Positions 9,219-18,607 of a stretch of 64,000 bases of DNA are shown one piece after another (within the stretch, counting starts at the first letter, position 1; each line of letters opens with the position of its first letter). This stretch comes from Pseudomonas sp. MYb60 (GTDB taxonomy: Bacteria > Pseudomonadota > Gammaproteobacteria > Pseudomonadales > Pseudomonadaceae), in contig NZ_PCOZ01000008.1 of the NCBI RefSeq assembly GCF_002979555.1, positions 248,001 to 312,000 of the forward strand, written 5' to 3'. The position numbers were made by a program, and so were the translations under genes. The notes under the pieces were generated by a model. It had not been told where the DNA came from. It did not search any database and saw nothing but the letters and a program-made list of their open reading frames with translations.

Positions 9219-10564
9219 TTCAAAGCCTCGGCCAGTTTGCCGTGCAGGCCGCCGAAGCCGCCGTTGCTCATCACCACCACGTGGGTGCCGGGTTTGGCCT
9301 GGCGTTTGACGTGTTCGATGATGCCTTCGATGGAATCACACACCGTCGACGGCACCGTGCACAGGGCAGCAATGCCGGGCAAATCCCAGCCGAGGTTGGC
9401 GGGCGCATACCAGACGGCTTCGTCGGCATCGTTGACGCTCTCCGGCAAGCCGTCACGGTGGGCGCCCAGTTTCATTGAGTTGGAGCGCGGTTCGATGATC
9501 GCAATGATCGGAGCATCACCCACCTGCTTGCGCAGGCCATCCAGCGTGGTGGCAATCGCCGTCGGGTGGTGGGCAAAGTCGTCGTAAATGGTAATCCCAT
9601 TCACATCGGCGAATTTTTCCATGCGCCGCTTCACGCTCTTGAACGCGCTCAGTGCGGCAATGCCCATGGCCGGCACCACGCCTACATGCCGAGCGGCGGC
9701 CAGGGTAACCAGGGCATTGGCGACGTTATGCTGGCCCGTCATACCCCAATCGACCACGCCCTGGGCTTCGCCCTCGAACAGGACTTCGAACCGGGAACCG
9801 TCTTCGCTGAGCAGCTTGACCTGCCACTGCCCGCCCGCACCGGTGGTCTGCACCGGGGTCCAGCAGCCCATCTCGATGACACGCTGCAGCGCGGGCTCGG
9901 TGGTCGGGTGGATCACCAGGCCTTCGCTCGGAATGGTGCGCACCAAGTGATGAAATTGCCGCTCGATGGCCGGCAGGTCCGGGAAAATGTCGGCGTGATC
10001 GAATTCCAGGTTGTTCAAAATCGCGGTGCGTGGGCGGTAGTGAACGAACTTCGAGCGCTTGTCGAAAAAGGCGCTGTCGTACTCATCGGCCTCGATCACG
10101 AAGAACGGTGTATCGCCCAGGCGCGCCGACACCGAGAAATTCTGCGGTACGCCGCCGATCAGGAACCCCGGGCTCATCCCCGCGTGTTCCAGCACCCAGG
10201 CCAGCATGCTGCTGGTGGTGGTCTTGCCGTGAGTACCGGCCACGGCCAATACCCAGCGACCTTGCAGCACATGGTCGGCGAGCCATTGCGGGCCGGACAC
10301 ATACGGCAAACCTTTATTGAGTACGTACTCCACCGCGGGGTTGCCACGGGACATGGCGTTGCCGATCACCACCAGGTCCGGGACCGGGTCGAATTGCGCC
10401 GGGTCATAACCTTGGGTCAGCTCAATGCCTTGGGCCTCGAGTTGCGTACTCATGGGCGGATAGACGTTGGCGTCGGAGCCGGTCACATGGTGGCCGAGTT
10501 CCTTGGCCAGTACCGCCATCGAACCCATGAAAGTGCCGCAAATACCGAGAATATGAATGTGCAT
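9215..10564 (-). CDS. mpl: UDP-N-acetylmuramate:L-alanyl-gamma-D-glutamyl-meso-diaminopimelate ligase
   Basis: A Mur-ligase family enzyme that joins recycled murein tripeptide directly to UDP-MurNAc, in cytoplasmic cell-wall recycling. The start at 10564 ([20 protein letters not shown]) gives 449 residues, the normal Mpl length. The ATP-binding motif is [14 protein letters not shown], and [19 protein letters not shown] and [10 protein letters not shown] are the Mpl landmarks. A longer in-frame start at 10618 adds 18 residues that do not look native. It is translationally coupled to ubiX downstream. Confidence 0.96.
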   Translation of the reverse strand: MHIHILGICGTFMGSMAVLAKELGHHVTGSDANVYPPMSTQLEAQGIELTQGYDPAQFDPVPDLVVIGNAMSRGNPAVEYVLNKGLPYVSGPQWLADHVLQGRWVLAVAGTHGKTTTSSMLAWVLEHAGMSPGFLIGGVPQNFSVSARLGDTPFFVIEADEYDSAFFDKRSKFVHYRPRTAILNNLEFDHADIFPDLPAIERQFHHLVRTIPSEGLVIHPTTEPALQRVIEMGCWTPVQTTGAGGQWQVKLLSEDGSRFEVLFEGEAQGVVDWGMTGQHNVANALVTLAAARHVGVVPAMGIAALSAFKSVKRRMEKFADVNGITIYDDFAHHPTAIATTLDGLRKQVGDAPIIAIIEPRSNSMKLGAHRDGLPESVNDADEAVWYAPANLGWDLPGIAALCTVPSTVCDSIEGIIEHVKRQAKPGTHVVVMSNGGFGGLHGKLAEALK

Positions 10565-10647
10565 AGTCGACCTCGTAAAACATCGAGGCAGGTTAGCGCA
10601 GGGAGGGGGAAATCGCACTCTTTATGCGGCAAGAGGATGCCGTGGAA

Positions 10648-10685
10648 CTGCCGGGCGGCAGGTTATCCAACGCCTCGCCCGGCAG
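10648..10685. terminator. 10-bp GC-rich stem-loop downstream of the effector-like gene
   Basis: CTGCCGGGCG pairs with CGCCCGGCAG across an 18-base loop, ten bases beyond the stop codon of the gene at 10695. It lacks a T-tract in the minus-strand direction, so termination there is uncertain. Confidence 0.4.
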
Positions 10686-10694
10686 AGTTGGTGA

Positions 10695-11735
10695 CTACAG
10701 GCTCACGCCCTGCTCAGCGGACCGCTCACTTAGCTCAAGAGCCTTGAGGTTCAGCAGTTTCCGGGACGTTTCATTCATGCGCGTGTACTTTTGCTCCATC
10801 ACCGCCAGGCGACCGGCCGTGTCTCTCGGAACCGGCCCCTTGGCGTGAAAAGGCCGGAAAATCAGGCCATTCTGGCGCGAGGCTTTCTTCAACTGCTGCT
10901 CGGTGGTGTTCAACAGTTTTTCCAGATTGACCAGGCGGCCCGCCTCGTCCGCCGGCCAGCTTGCGTCCTTGGTGAAAGCCGTGCGGGTGTCGCCGAACAG
11001 AAACATGACCGACGTGGCAAAGCCCAGCAGCCGGGTCTCCATATCGTCCAACTGCGCATTGCCGGGGGTGTCGGCGCTTGGCGTAGAGGCTGGTCCGGCA
11101 CCTTTCGCCTGGCGCGTTGCACCAGGCAGAAACGGGGGCGGCAACACCCCCGGCGCGTACTGGGCCTTGATCGCTTCCCCGGTCGCCGCCGACCCGGCGT
11201 AGGCCGCAACGTTGATCGGCGCGCTGATCAGCCCCGTGATACCCGCGCTGATGAACGCGTCACGCGCCACGCGGCTGGCGTTGGGGCCCGTACTGATCAC
11301 CCCGGCCTTCACCAGGCTTTCAGCGTCGATCAAACGCTTGGTGGCATCGGCGACTGTGATGGTCGAATGCTTGCGCAGGTTGGCCAACAGCACCTCATCG
11401 TTGGCCTGGATCTTTTTCGCCTGGATCACCGTTTGCCCCAGGCTTTTGAATTTGTCGGTCGGCGAACCGGGTGGCGAATGATGAGGCGGTAGTCCCGGAC
11501 TGGACGATGTTCCGAATTTGGATGGCAGCGGCTTGAGAGATTTTGGCGTAATGAATGGCGGTGTCGGCGGGGGCAAATCCACCGAATGGGAAGTGCGACG
11601 AAATAAGCCTTTGATACCGCGCTTGGTTCGCTCCGCACGCGGCTCGACCGAGGCTGGCTCGTCAATAACAGGTGCTTCCACAAAGGACTCGGCAAGTGGT
11701 GGAACAAACGGAATAGCTGGCGTTGTAATTCTCAT
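10695..11735 (-). CDS. Unrecognised protein, candidate type III secreted effector
   Basis: A 346-residue protein with no domain I recognise. The ATG at 11735 is preferred because GGGTGA sits five bases upstream; an in-frame GTG at 11744 has no such site. The N-terminus (MRITTPAIPFVPPLAESF) has Ile at position 3 and no acidic residue before Glu16, matching the export pattern described for P. syringae effectors. Residues ~40-100 are Pro/Ser-rich. Residues ~155-195 form an Ala/Gly-rich hydrophobic segment. The C-terminal third looks helical and charged. An hrp-box-like promoter lies 57 bases upstream. There is no chaperone gene beside it. The gene sits between mpl and the ethanolamine regulator, which I recall as neighbours in P. 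aeruginosa, so it looks inserted. Effector status is inference. Confidence 0.6.
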   Translation of the reverse strand: MRITTPAIPFVPPLAESFVEAPVIDEPASVEPRAERTKRGIKGLFRRTSHSVDLPPPTPPFITPKSLKPLPSKFGTSSSPGLPPHHSPPGSPTDKFKSLGQTVIQAKKIQANDEVLLANLRKHSTITVADATKRLIDAESLVKAGVISTGPNASRVARDAFISAGITGLISAPINVAAYAGSAATGEAIKAQYAPGVLPPPFLPGATRQAKGAGPASTPSADTPGNAQLDDMETRLLGFATSVMFLFGDTRTAFTKDASWPADEAGRLVNLEKLLNTTEQQLKKASRQNGLIFRPFHAKGPVPRDTAGRLAVMEQKYTRMNETSRKLLNLKALELSERSAEQGVSL

Positions 11736-11791
11736 GATGTTCACCCAGTTAGTTGTTGTTCTGTGAAGACAGGCTTAACAGTTGCAACTAT

Positions 11792-11820
11792 TGAGTGAGC
11801 AAAGTTTTCATATACGTTCC
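11792..11820 (-). promoter_or_regulatory. hrp-box-like promoter (HrpL/RspL-type ECF sigma)
   Basis: Read on the minus strand, GGAACG, a 16-base spacer and TCACTCA match the hrp-box consensus GGAACC-N15/16-CCACNNA at 9 of 11 defined positions. The box ends 57 bases before the ATG of the effector-like gene, which is a usual distance. Each half has one mismatch, so chance cannot be excluded. Confidence 0.5.
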
Positions 11821-11883
11821 TTTCAGAACTGCCGACTTGACAAGCAGGAAGTTTCTAGCCTTTGCGCCATTAAGTTATTCGCC

Positions 11884-13767
11884 TTACACCATGGAAACCC
11901 TCGCAATGCCATGTTTACGCAACTTGCGATACAGGGTATTGCGACTTACTCCCAGTTGTTCGGCAGTCAGCGTCATGTGCCAGCGATGCTGCTCCAGTGT
12001 CGCCAGTAGGGTCTGGCGCTCGGCATCATCCAACGGTAGCGCGCAGACTTTAGGCGAAGCCGGGTGATGAAACAGGGCAGGCAAGTCCGAGAGCGTCACG
12101 CGCCCGTCATCACACAGCGCCACCACCGTGCGTAAAACCGTGCGCAATTGGCGCACATTTCCTGGCCACGCGAATGCCAGTAATGCCTGGCGTGCCGCGG
12201 GCTCGATATGCACCGTTTGATCACCCGCCTCCTGAGCCAGCAGGAAGTCCAGCAGATCGGACTTGTCACTGCGGTCGCGCAGGGCCGGGAGTGCGATTTC
12301 AAGGCCGTTGAGCCGGTAGTACAGGTCTTCGCGGAAACTGCCATCCTGCACACGCTCGAGTAAATTACGATGCGTGGCGCTGATAATTCGTACATTCACG
12401 GCCTGGGGTTCGCCGCCGATAGGCACTACCAGGCGATCCTCCAACACCCTTAGCAGGCGGGTTTGCAGGGCCAGGGGCATGTCGCCGATTTCGTCGAGGA
12501 ACAACGTACCGCCATCGGCTTGCTGAAGCTTGCCGCGCATGCCGTCCTTGAGCGCCCCAGTGAAACTGCCACCGCGATAGCCAAACAGCTCGCTCTCGAT
12601 CAGGTTTTCCGGGATGGCCGCGCAGTTGAGGGGGACAAAAGCCTTGTCGACACGGCGACTGGCTTGATGCACGGCCTTGGCGAAGGCTTCTTTACCGCTG
12701 CCGGTCTCGCCATTGATCAGCAACGGCACGTCGCGTTCAAAGACCCGTAACGCGCGGCGCAACTCGTTCTGCAATGCCGGGTCCCCCAAGCATATACTGG
12801 GCAAACGGGGCGCTTCGGGTTTGAAAACGGGAACGGCGACCTTGCGTGGCTGCCCGCGCAAGGCCGCGAACAACGGCCGACCATCACGTGTGCGCAAGGG
12901 CCAACTCGCCGTGGCATGGGCGCTGGCGCGACCGAACAGCTGGTCCAGGGCGCAGTCGAAAAAAGCGTCCACCGAACGCCCGACCAAGGCATCGCGCCTC
13001 TGGCCCAGCAGGTTCAGTGCACTCTGGTTGACCGCACAAATACGCCCTTCGGCGTCAAACGCCAACAGCCCTTCGCTGAACAGACCGACTGATTCGGCTT
13101 GCAGATGAAAGCGCAGCAGCCAATGCTGTTCGAAATGTCGCAGGAAGTAGCAACTCTCGATCATCTTCGCCGACAGGTTCACCAACGCCATGGTGTGAAA
13201 TTGGCTCTGGCGCGAGACGTCTTCCCGCGCCGACGACACATCAAGCACGGCCAACAGGTCGCCGTGGGGATCGAACACCGGGCTCGCCGAGCAGGTCAGC
13301 CCGGTATGCCGGCCACGAAAATGTTCATCGCGATGAATGGTCAGGGATTGACGCTCCACCAGGCAGGTGCCGATACCGTTGGTGCCTTCGCACGCCTCGC
13401 TCCAGTCCGCGCCCAGCCACAACCCGGCGCGCTCGAAGATCTTGCGCTCGGACGGCGCCGTGACACAGTTGAGGATCACCCCGCGCGCATCCGTGAGCAG
13501 CACCGCATGACCGGCACCGGATAACTGCTGATGCAGGCTGTTCATTTCGCCGCCGGCGATGTGCAGGACCTGTTGCAAACGCTCCCGGCTTTCCAGCAGA
13601 CGGCCGTGTTCCAGCACAGTCGGGGCGATGGTCTGCGCAGGGTCGAGGTGATAGTCCTCCAGGCATCGCAGCCAGGAGCGGGCGATGGAGGGGTCGCTGG
13701 ACGGGTCGCGGCCATGCGCCACGGTGAGGACCTGCTGGGCATGGCGACTGAAATGATCGTTGTGCAT
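11884..13767 (-). CDS. eatR: Sigma-54-dependent activator of ethanolamine catabolism (AcoR/EatR type)
   Basis: A 627-residue enhancer-binding protein, divergent from the aldehyde dehydrogenase gene it probably activates. Domains in order: GAF-like sensor at ~60-200, PAS-like at ~225-300, AAA+ at ~325-555 with Walker A GETGSGKE (353-360) and Walker B TLFLDEIGD (421-429), and a Fis-type helix-turn-helix at ~598-620 (TAEQLGVSRNTLYRKLRK). The sigma-54 contact loop reads GSFTGA (400-405) instead of the usual GAFTGA. Divergence from the aldehyde dehydrogenase-permease-eutBC genes supports ethanolamine or acetaldehyde as the signal. The symbol rests on context and on memory of the P. aeruginosa equivalent. 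Confidence 0.85.
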   Translation of the reverse strand: MHNDHFSRHAQQVLTVAHGRDPSSDPSIARSWLRCLEDYHLDPAQTIAPTVLEHGRLLESRERLQQVLHIAGGEMNSLHQQLSGAGHAVLLTDARGVILNCVTAPSERKIFERAGLWLGADWSEACEGTNGIGTCLVERQSLTIHRDEHFRGRHTGLTCSASPVFDPHGDLLAVLDVSSAREDVSRQSQFHTMALVNLSAKMIESCYFLRHFEQHWLLRFHLQAESVGLFSEGLLAFDAEGRICAVNQSALNLLGQRRDALVGRSVDAFFDCALDQLFGRASAHATASWPLRTRDGRPLFAALRGQPRKVAVPVFKPEAPRLPSICLGDPALQNELRRALRVFERDVPLLINGETGSGKEAFAKAVHQASRRVDKAFVPLNCAAIPENLIESELFGYRGGSFTGALKDGMRGKLQQADGGTLFLDEIGDMPLALQTRLLRVLEDRLVVPIGGEPQAVNVRIISATHRNLLERVQDGSFREDLYYRLNGLEIALPALRDRSDKSDLLDFLLAQEAGDQTVHIEPAARQALLAFAWPGNVRQLRTVLRTVVALCDDGRVTLSDLPALFHHPASPKVCALPLDDAERQTLLATLEQHRWHMTLTAEQLGVSRNTLYRKLRKHGIARVSMV

Positions 13768-13958
13768 TTCTTATTATTCTCCCTGCGTGAGAACGCCCAG
13801 CATCCCCCAGGCTCCCCCCCATTGCAATCCCGCGCCGACTCGTCGGTCACGGGCTGTACCGGTCATGGCACAAACTGTCACACCGCCTGTACCACCCTCG
13901 TCACAGTAACGCCTTGCAATAAACCCCAACCCCCTGATTTCACGGGCCCGCAACGCAG

Positions 13959-13974
13959 TGGCCCAACCTTTGCT
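13959..13974 (+). promoter_or_regulatory. Sigma-54 (-24/-12) promoter of the ethanolamine operon
   Basis: TGGCCC, five bases, then TTGCT matches TGGCAC-N5-TTGCW, with the invariant GG and GC exactly ten bases apart. It lies 65 bases before the aldehyde dehydrogenase ATG and faces away from the divergent sigma-54 activator gene, which is the expected arrangement. Confidence 0.7.
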
Positions 13975-14038
13975 CTACGCTTAACAAGCGCTCGCAGCGC
14001 TGCACTCCAATAAACACAAGAGCCAGGAGATACCCACC

Positions 14039-15559
14039 ATGCGTTACGCACACCCCGGTACTGAAGGCGCCATCGTTTCGTTCAAGGCCAAGTACGGCAA
14101 CTACATCGGTGGCGAATTCGTTGCGCCGGTCGACGGCAATTACTTCACCACGACCTCGCCCGTCAACGGCAAGCCCATCGCCGACTTCCCGCGCTCCACG
14201 GCCAAAGACATCGACAAGGCCCTCGACGCCGCACACGCCGCCGCTGATGCCTGGGGCAAGACCTCGGCACAGGACCGCTCGCTGGCGCTGCTGAAAATCG
14301 CCGACCGCATCGAACAGAACCTCGAACTCCTGGCCATTACCGAAACCTGGGACAACGGCAAGGCCGTGCGTGAAACCCTCAACGCCGACATCCCGCTGGC
14401 CGCCGACCACTTCCGCTACTTCGCCGGCTGCATCCGCGCCCAGGAAGGCACCAGCGCGGAGATCAACGAGCACACCGCGTCCTATCACTTCCACGAGCCC
14501 CTGGGCGTGGTTGGCCAGATCATCCCGTGGAACTTCCCGATCCTGATGGCTGCCTGGAAGCTCGCCCCGGCCCTGGCCGCGGGGAACTGCGTGGTACTCA
14601 AGCCGGCCGAGCAAACTCCGCTGGGCATCACCGTACTGCTGGAAGTGATCGGCGACCTGCTGCCGCCCGGCGTGCTGAACGTGGTGCACGGGTTCGGTAA
14701 AGAAGCCGGCGAGGCCCTGGCCACCAGCAAGCGCATTGCCAAGATCGCGTTCACCGGCTCCACCCCGGTGGGCTCGCACATCATGCATGCGGCGGCCGAG
14801 AACATCATTCCGTCCACCGTGGAGTTGGGCGGCAAGTCGCCGAACATCTTCTTCGCCGACATCATGAAGGCCGAACCGACCTTCATCGAAAAAGCCGCCG
14901 AAGGCCTGGTGCTGGCGTTCTTCAACCAGGGCGAGGTGTGCACCTGCCCATCCCGTGCACTGGTGGAAGAGTCGATCTACGACGACTTCATGAAAGTGGT
15001 CATGAAAAAGATCGAGCAGATCAAGCGCGGCGACCCACTGGACACCGACACCATGGTCGGCGCCCAGGCGTCCGAGCAGCAGTTCGACAAGATCCTGTCC
15101 TACCTGGAAATCGCCAAAGGCGAAGGCGCGCAACTGCTCACCGGCGGCAAGGTCGAGAAGCTCACGGGCGACATGGCGGGCGGCTATTACATCCAGCCAA
15201 CCCTGCTCAAGGGCACCAACGAAATGCGCGTGTTCCAGGAAGAAATCTTCGGCCCGGTGGTGAGCATCACCACTTTCAAGGACGAAGCCGAGGCCCTGGC
15301 CATCGCCAACGACACCGAGTTCGGCCTCGGCGCCGGTGTGTGGACCCGCGACATCAACCGCGCTTACCGCATGGGCCGCGCGATCAAGGCGGGCCGCGTG
15401 TGGACCAACTGCTACCACCTGTACCCGGCGCATGCCGCGTTCGGCGGCTACAAGAAGTCCGGCGTAGGGCGTGAGACTCACAAGATGATGTTGGACCACT
15501 ACCAGCAAACCAAGAACCTGCTGGTGAGCTACGACATCAACCCGTTGGGGTTCTTCTAA
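14039..15559 (+). CDS. exaC: NAD-dependent aldehyde dehydrogenase (acetaldehyde oxidation)
   Basis: A 506-residue class 3-like aldehyde dehydrogenase that oxidises acetaldehyde to acetate, here the aldehyde released from ethanolamine by EutBC. The coenzyme fold shows [12 protein letters not shown], the general-base Glu is in VELGGKSPN, and the nucleophilic Cys is in [13 protein letters not shown]. Its promoter is the sigma-54 site just upstream and its regulator is divergent. The operon likely continues to the permease after a hairpin. Assignment to acetaldehyde rests on context and strong AcoD/ExaC similarity. Confidence 0.92.
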   Translation: MRYAHPGTEGAIVSFKAKYGNYIGGEFVAPVDGNYFTTTSPVNGKPIADFPRSTAKDIDKALDAAHAAADAWGKTSAQDRSLALLKIADRIEQNLELLAITETWDNGKAVRETLNADIPLAADHFRYFAGCIRAQEGTSAEINEHTASYHFHEPLGVVGQIIPWNFPILMAAWKLAPALAAGNCVVLKPAEQTPLGITVLLEVIGDLLPPGVLNVVHGFGKEAGEALATSKRIAKIAFTGSTPVGSHIMHAAAENIIPSTVELGGKSPNIFFADIMKAEPTFIEKAAEGLVLAFFNQGEVCTCPSRALVEESIYDDFMKVVMKKIEQIKRGDPLDTDTMVGAQASEQQFDKILSYLEIAKGEGAQLLTGGKVEKLTGDMAGGYYIQPTLLKGTNEMRVFQEEIFGPVVSITTFKDEAEALAIANDTEFGLGAGVWTRDINRAYRMGRAIKAGRVWTNCYHLYPAHAAFGGYKKSGVGRETHKMMLDHYQQTKNLLVSYDINPLGFF

Positions 15560-15602
15560 CTTAGCCGTTTAGCTGGCGACCCGTTTTCAACGTGAAATGC
15601 AA

Positions 15603-15640
15603 TCAAGTGTGGGGGCTGGCTTGCCTGCTCCCACACTTGA
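15603..15640. repeat. REP-like palindrome between exaC and the permease gene
   Basis: TCAAGTGTGGG and CCCACACTTGA are perfect complements around a GC-rich centre, with the GTGGG...GGCTTGCC...CCCAC composition of Pseudomonas REP elements. It sits between two co-oriented genes of the ethanolamine pathway and may dampen read-through. Confidence 0.6.
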
Positions 15641-15715
15641 ACGTCGCAAGTAGCTGCTACCTCAACCGGCACAAGCAGGCCGAGCTAAAACAATAAGAAT
15701 GGAAGGTACTTTCCC

Positions 15716-17149
15716 ATGCCTAGCGAACCCACTGGATCCTCCGTCGACTTCGAAAAGGTCGACACCGAATACTTCCAACAACGCGAACTGAAAAAAGGCG
15801 CCGCCGGCTGGGTGCTGCTGGTCGGCCTGGGCGTTGCCTACGTGATCTCCGGCGACTACGCCGGCTGGAACTTCGGCCTGGCCCAGGGCGGCTGGGGCGG
15901 GATGTTCCTGGCCACGTTGCTGATGGCCACCATGTACCTGTGCATGTGCTTTTCCCTGGCTGAACTGTCTTCGATGATTCCTACCGCCGGCGGCGGCTAC
16001 GGCTTTGCCCGCAGCGCGTTCGGCCCTTGGGGCGGGTTCCTCACCGGCACCGCGATCCTGATCGAATACGCCATCGCCCCCGCCGCCATCGCAGTGTTCA
16101 TCGGCGCGTATTGCGAGTCGCTGTTCGGCATTGGCGGCTGGATGATCTACCTGGCGTTCTACATCATCTTTATCGGCATCCACATTTTTGGCGTCGGGGA
16201 AGCCTTGAAGCTGATGTTTATCATCACCGCCGTCGCGGCGATTGCCCTGGGTGTTTTCCTGGTCGCGATGGTGCCGCACTTCAACGTCGCCAACCTGCTC
16301 GACATTCCAGTCACCGAAGCCAAGGGAGCGAGCAGCTTCCTGCCGTTTGGCTATGTCGGCGTATGGGCGGCGATTCCGTATGCCATCTGGTTTTTCCTGG
16401 CGGTCGAAGGCGTGCCGCTGGCTGCCGAAGAAACCAAGAACCCCAAGCGCGACCTGCCGCGCGGCCTGATTGGCGCCATTGTGGTGCTGACCAGTTTCGC
16501 CCTGCTGATCCTGGTGATTGCCCCGGGTGGCGCAGGCACTTACGCGCTAATCAAATCCGGTAACCCGTTGGTTGAAGCGCTGGCGCTGTCCTACGGCGGT
16601 TCGACCTGGATGGGCAGCTTTGTGAACCTGGTCGGGCTGGCCGGCCTGATCGCCAGCTTTTTCTCGATCATCTACGCCTATTCGCGGCAGATCTTTGCGC
16701 TGTCCCGTGCGGGCTACTTGCCGCGCAAACTGTCACAGACCAACAAGAGCAAGGCGCCGGTGCTCGCGCTGGTGATCCCCGGCATCATCGGTTTCGGCTT
16801 GTCGCTGACCGGCCAAGGTGACTTGCTGATCCTGGTGGCGGTGTTTGGCGCAACCATTTCCTACGTGCTGATGATGGCTGCACACATCACCTTGCGGATT
16901 CGACGCCCCAAAATGGAACGCCCTTACCGCACGCCGGGCGGCATCTTTACCTCTGGCGTCGCGCTGGTACTGGCCTGCGTGGCCGTGGTGGCGGGCTTCC
17001 TGGTGGATCCACGCGTGGTGATTGGCGCCGCGATCATCTATGGAGTATTAATTGCTTACTTTGCTTTCTACAGCCGGCATCACTTGGTAGCAGGCACGCC
17101 CGAAGAGGAATTCGCGGCGATCCAGGCCGCAGAGGCCGCCTTGCACTAA
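15716..17149 (+). CDS. eat: Ethanolamine permease (APC superfamily)
   Basis: A 477-residue, ~12-TM amino acid/polyamine/organocation family transporter that brings ethanolamine into the cell. Landmarks are YVISGDYAGWNFGLAQGGWGG, SSMIPTAGGGYGFARSAFGPWGG and PLAAEETKNPKRDLPRGLIG. The long hydrophilic start before the first helix is typical of this permease. It is followed 52 bases later by eutB, across a strong hairpin. Substrate is inferred from family similarity and from its place between exaC and eutBC. Confidence 0.92.
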   Translation: MPSEPTGSSVDFEKVDTEYFQQRELKKGAAGWVLLVGLGVAYVISGDYAGWNFGLAQGGWGGMFLATLLMATMYLCMCFSLAELSSMIPTAGGGYGFARSAFGPWGGFLTGTAILIEYAIAPAAIAVFIGAYCESLFGIGGWMIYLAFYIIFIGIHIFGVGEALKLMFIITAVAAIALGVFLVAMVPHFNVANLLDIPVTEAKGASSFLPFGYVGVWAAIPYAIWFFLAVEGVPLAAEETKNPKRDLPRGLIGAIVVLTSFALLILVIAPGGAGTYALIKSGNPLVEALALSYGGSTWMGSFVNLVGLAGLIASFFSIIYAYSRQIFALSRAGYLPRKLSQTNKSKAPVLALVIPGIIGFGLSLTGQGDLLILVAVFGATISYVLMMAAHITLRIRRPKMERPYRTPGGIFTSGVALVLACVAVVAGFLVDPRVVIGAAIIYGVLIAYFAFYSRHHLVAGTPEEEFAAIQAAEAALH

Positions 17150-17163
17150 ACGCCGTAAACCTC

Positions 17164-17185
17164 GACGCGGGCGGCTGCCCGCGTC
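17164..17185 (+). promoter_or_regulatory. Intercistronic hairpin before eutB
   Basis: GACGCGGGC pairs perfectly with GCCCGCGTC across a four-base loop. It ends a few bases before the AAGGAG ribosome site of eutB. With no T-tract it is unlikely to be a terminator; it could set relative eat and eutB expression. Confidence 0.5.
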
Positions 17186-17201
17186 GTCAAGGAGACACTG
17201 T

Positions 17202-18596
17202 ATGGCAAGCTTTTCTCACGCGGTGGGTACGCACACCTACCGCTTCGACAGCCTCAAGGACGTGATGGCCAAGGCCAGCCCGGCACGCTCTGGCGACTTC
17301 CTCGCCGGCGTGGCGGCGCAGAACGATGGCGAACGAGTGGCGGCGCAGATGGCGTTGGCCAACATTCCGTTGAAGCATTTCCTGCAAGAAGCGCTGATCC
17401 CCTACGAAAATGACGAAGTCACCCGGCTGATCATCGACACCCACGATAAACAGGCGTTTGCCGTGGTCAGCCATCTGACGGTGGGCGGCCTGCGCGACTG
17501 GCTGCTCAGCGACGCGGCCGATGAACACGCCCTGCGTGCCTTGGCCCCAGGTCTTACACCAGAGATGGCCGCCGCCGTGTCCAAGATCATGCGCGTGCAG
17601 GACCTGGTGCTGGTGGCGCAGAAGATTCGCGTGGTCACCCAGTTTCGCGGCACCTTGGGGCTGCGCGGGCGTTTATCCACACGCCTGCAACCCAATCATC
17701 CTACCGACGAGCCGGCAGGCATCGCGGCGAGTATTCTCGACGGCCTGCTGTACGGCAACGGCGACGCCATGATCGGCATCAACCCGGCCACCGACAGCAT
17801 CGCCTCGATCTGCGCGATGCTGGAGATGCTCGACGCAATCATCCAGCGCTACGAGATCCCTACCCAGGCGTGCGTGCTTACCCACGTCACCACCTCCATC
17901 GAAGCCATCAACCGTGGCGTGCCGCTGGACCTGGTGTTCCAGTCGATTGCCGGTACCGAGGCGGCCAACGCCAGTTTCGGCATCAACCTGAACGTCTTGC
18001 AGGAAGGTTATGACGCCGGTTTGAGCCTGAACCGCGGCACCCTGGGCCATAACCTGATGTATTTCGAGACTGGCCAGGGCAGCGCCTTGTCGGCCAACGC
18101 GCACTTTGGCGTCGACCAGCAAACCTGCGAAACCCGCGCCTACGCGGTGGCCCGGCACTTCAAGCCGTTCCTGGTGAACACCGTGGTCGGTTTTATCGGC
18201 CCCGAATATTTGTACAACGGCAAACAGATCATCCGCGCCGGCCTTGAAGACCACTTCTGCGGCAAGTTGCTGGGCGTGCCGATGGGTTGCGACATCTGCT
18301 ACACCAACCACGCCGAAGCCGACCAGGACGACATGGACACCTTGCTGACCCTGCTCGGCGTGGCCGGGATCAACTTCATCATGGGCATCCCCGGCTCCGA
18401 CGACATCATGCTCAATTACCAGACCACCTCGTTCCACGACGCCCTGTATGCCCGCCAGACCCTGGGCTTGAAACCGGCGCCGGAGTTCGAACAGTGGCTG
18501 GCGAAAATGGGCATCTTCACGCAAGCCGATGGCAAAGTGCAGTTTGGCAACAGCCTGCCACCGGCGTTTCGCCAAGCCTTGGCGCAATTGGGATGA
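17202..18596 (+). CDS. eutB: Ethanolamine ammonia-lyase large subunit
   Basis: The catalytic TIM-barrel subunit of the adenosylcobalamin-dependent lyase that converts ethanolamine to acetaldehyde and ammonia. It has 464 residues, the usual length, with family stretches such as [40 protein letters not shown] and [26 protein letters not shown] precedes the ATG. There are no microcompartment shell genes nearby, so the pathway probably runs free in the cytoplasm. It needs the small subunit encoded immediately downstream. Confidence 0.97.
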   Translation: MASFSHAVGTHTYRFDSLKDVMAKASPARSGDFLAGVAAQNDGERVAAQMALANIPLKHFLQEALIPYENDEVTRLIIDTHDKQAFAVVSHLTVGGLRDWLLSDAADEHALRALAPGLTPEMAAAVSKIMRVQDLVLVAQKIRVVTQFRGTLGLRGRLSTRLQPNHPTDEPAGIAASILDGLLYGNGDAMIGINPATDSIASICAMLEMLDAIIQRYEIPTQACVLTHVTTSIEAINRGVPLDLVFQSIAGTEAANASFGINLNVLQEGYDAGLSLNRGTLGHNLMYFETGQGSALSANAHFGVDQQTCETRAYAVARHFKPFLVNTVVGFIGPEYLYNGKQIIRAGLEDHFCGKLLGVPMGCDICYTNHAEADQDDMDTLLTLLGVAGINFIMGIPGSDDIMLNYQTTSFHDALYARQTLGLKPAPEFEQWLAKMGIFTQADGKVQFGNSLPPAFRQALAQLG

Positions 18597-18607
18597 AGGA
18601 GCCGCCT

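Noticed and set aside
13940..15508. A 522-codon frame antisense to the aldehyde dehydrogenase
   Set aside because: The dehydrogenase has its complete catalytic motifs and operon context; the antisense frame has none.
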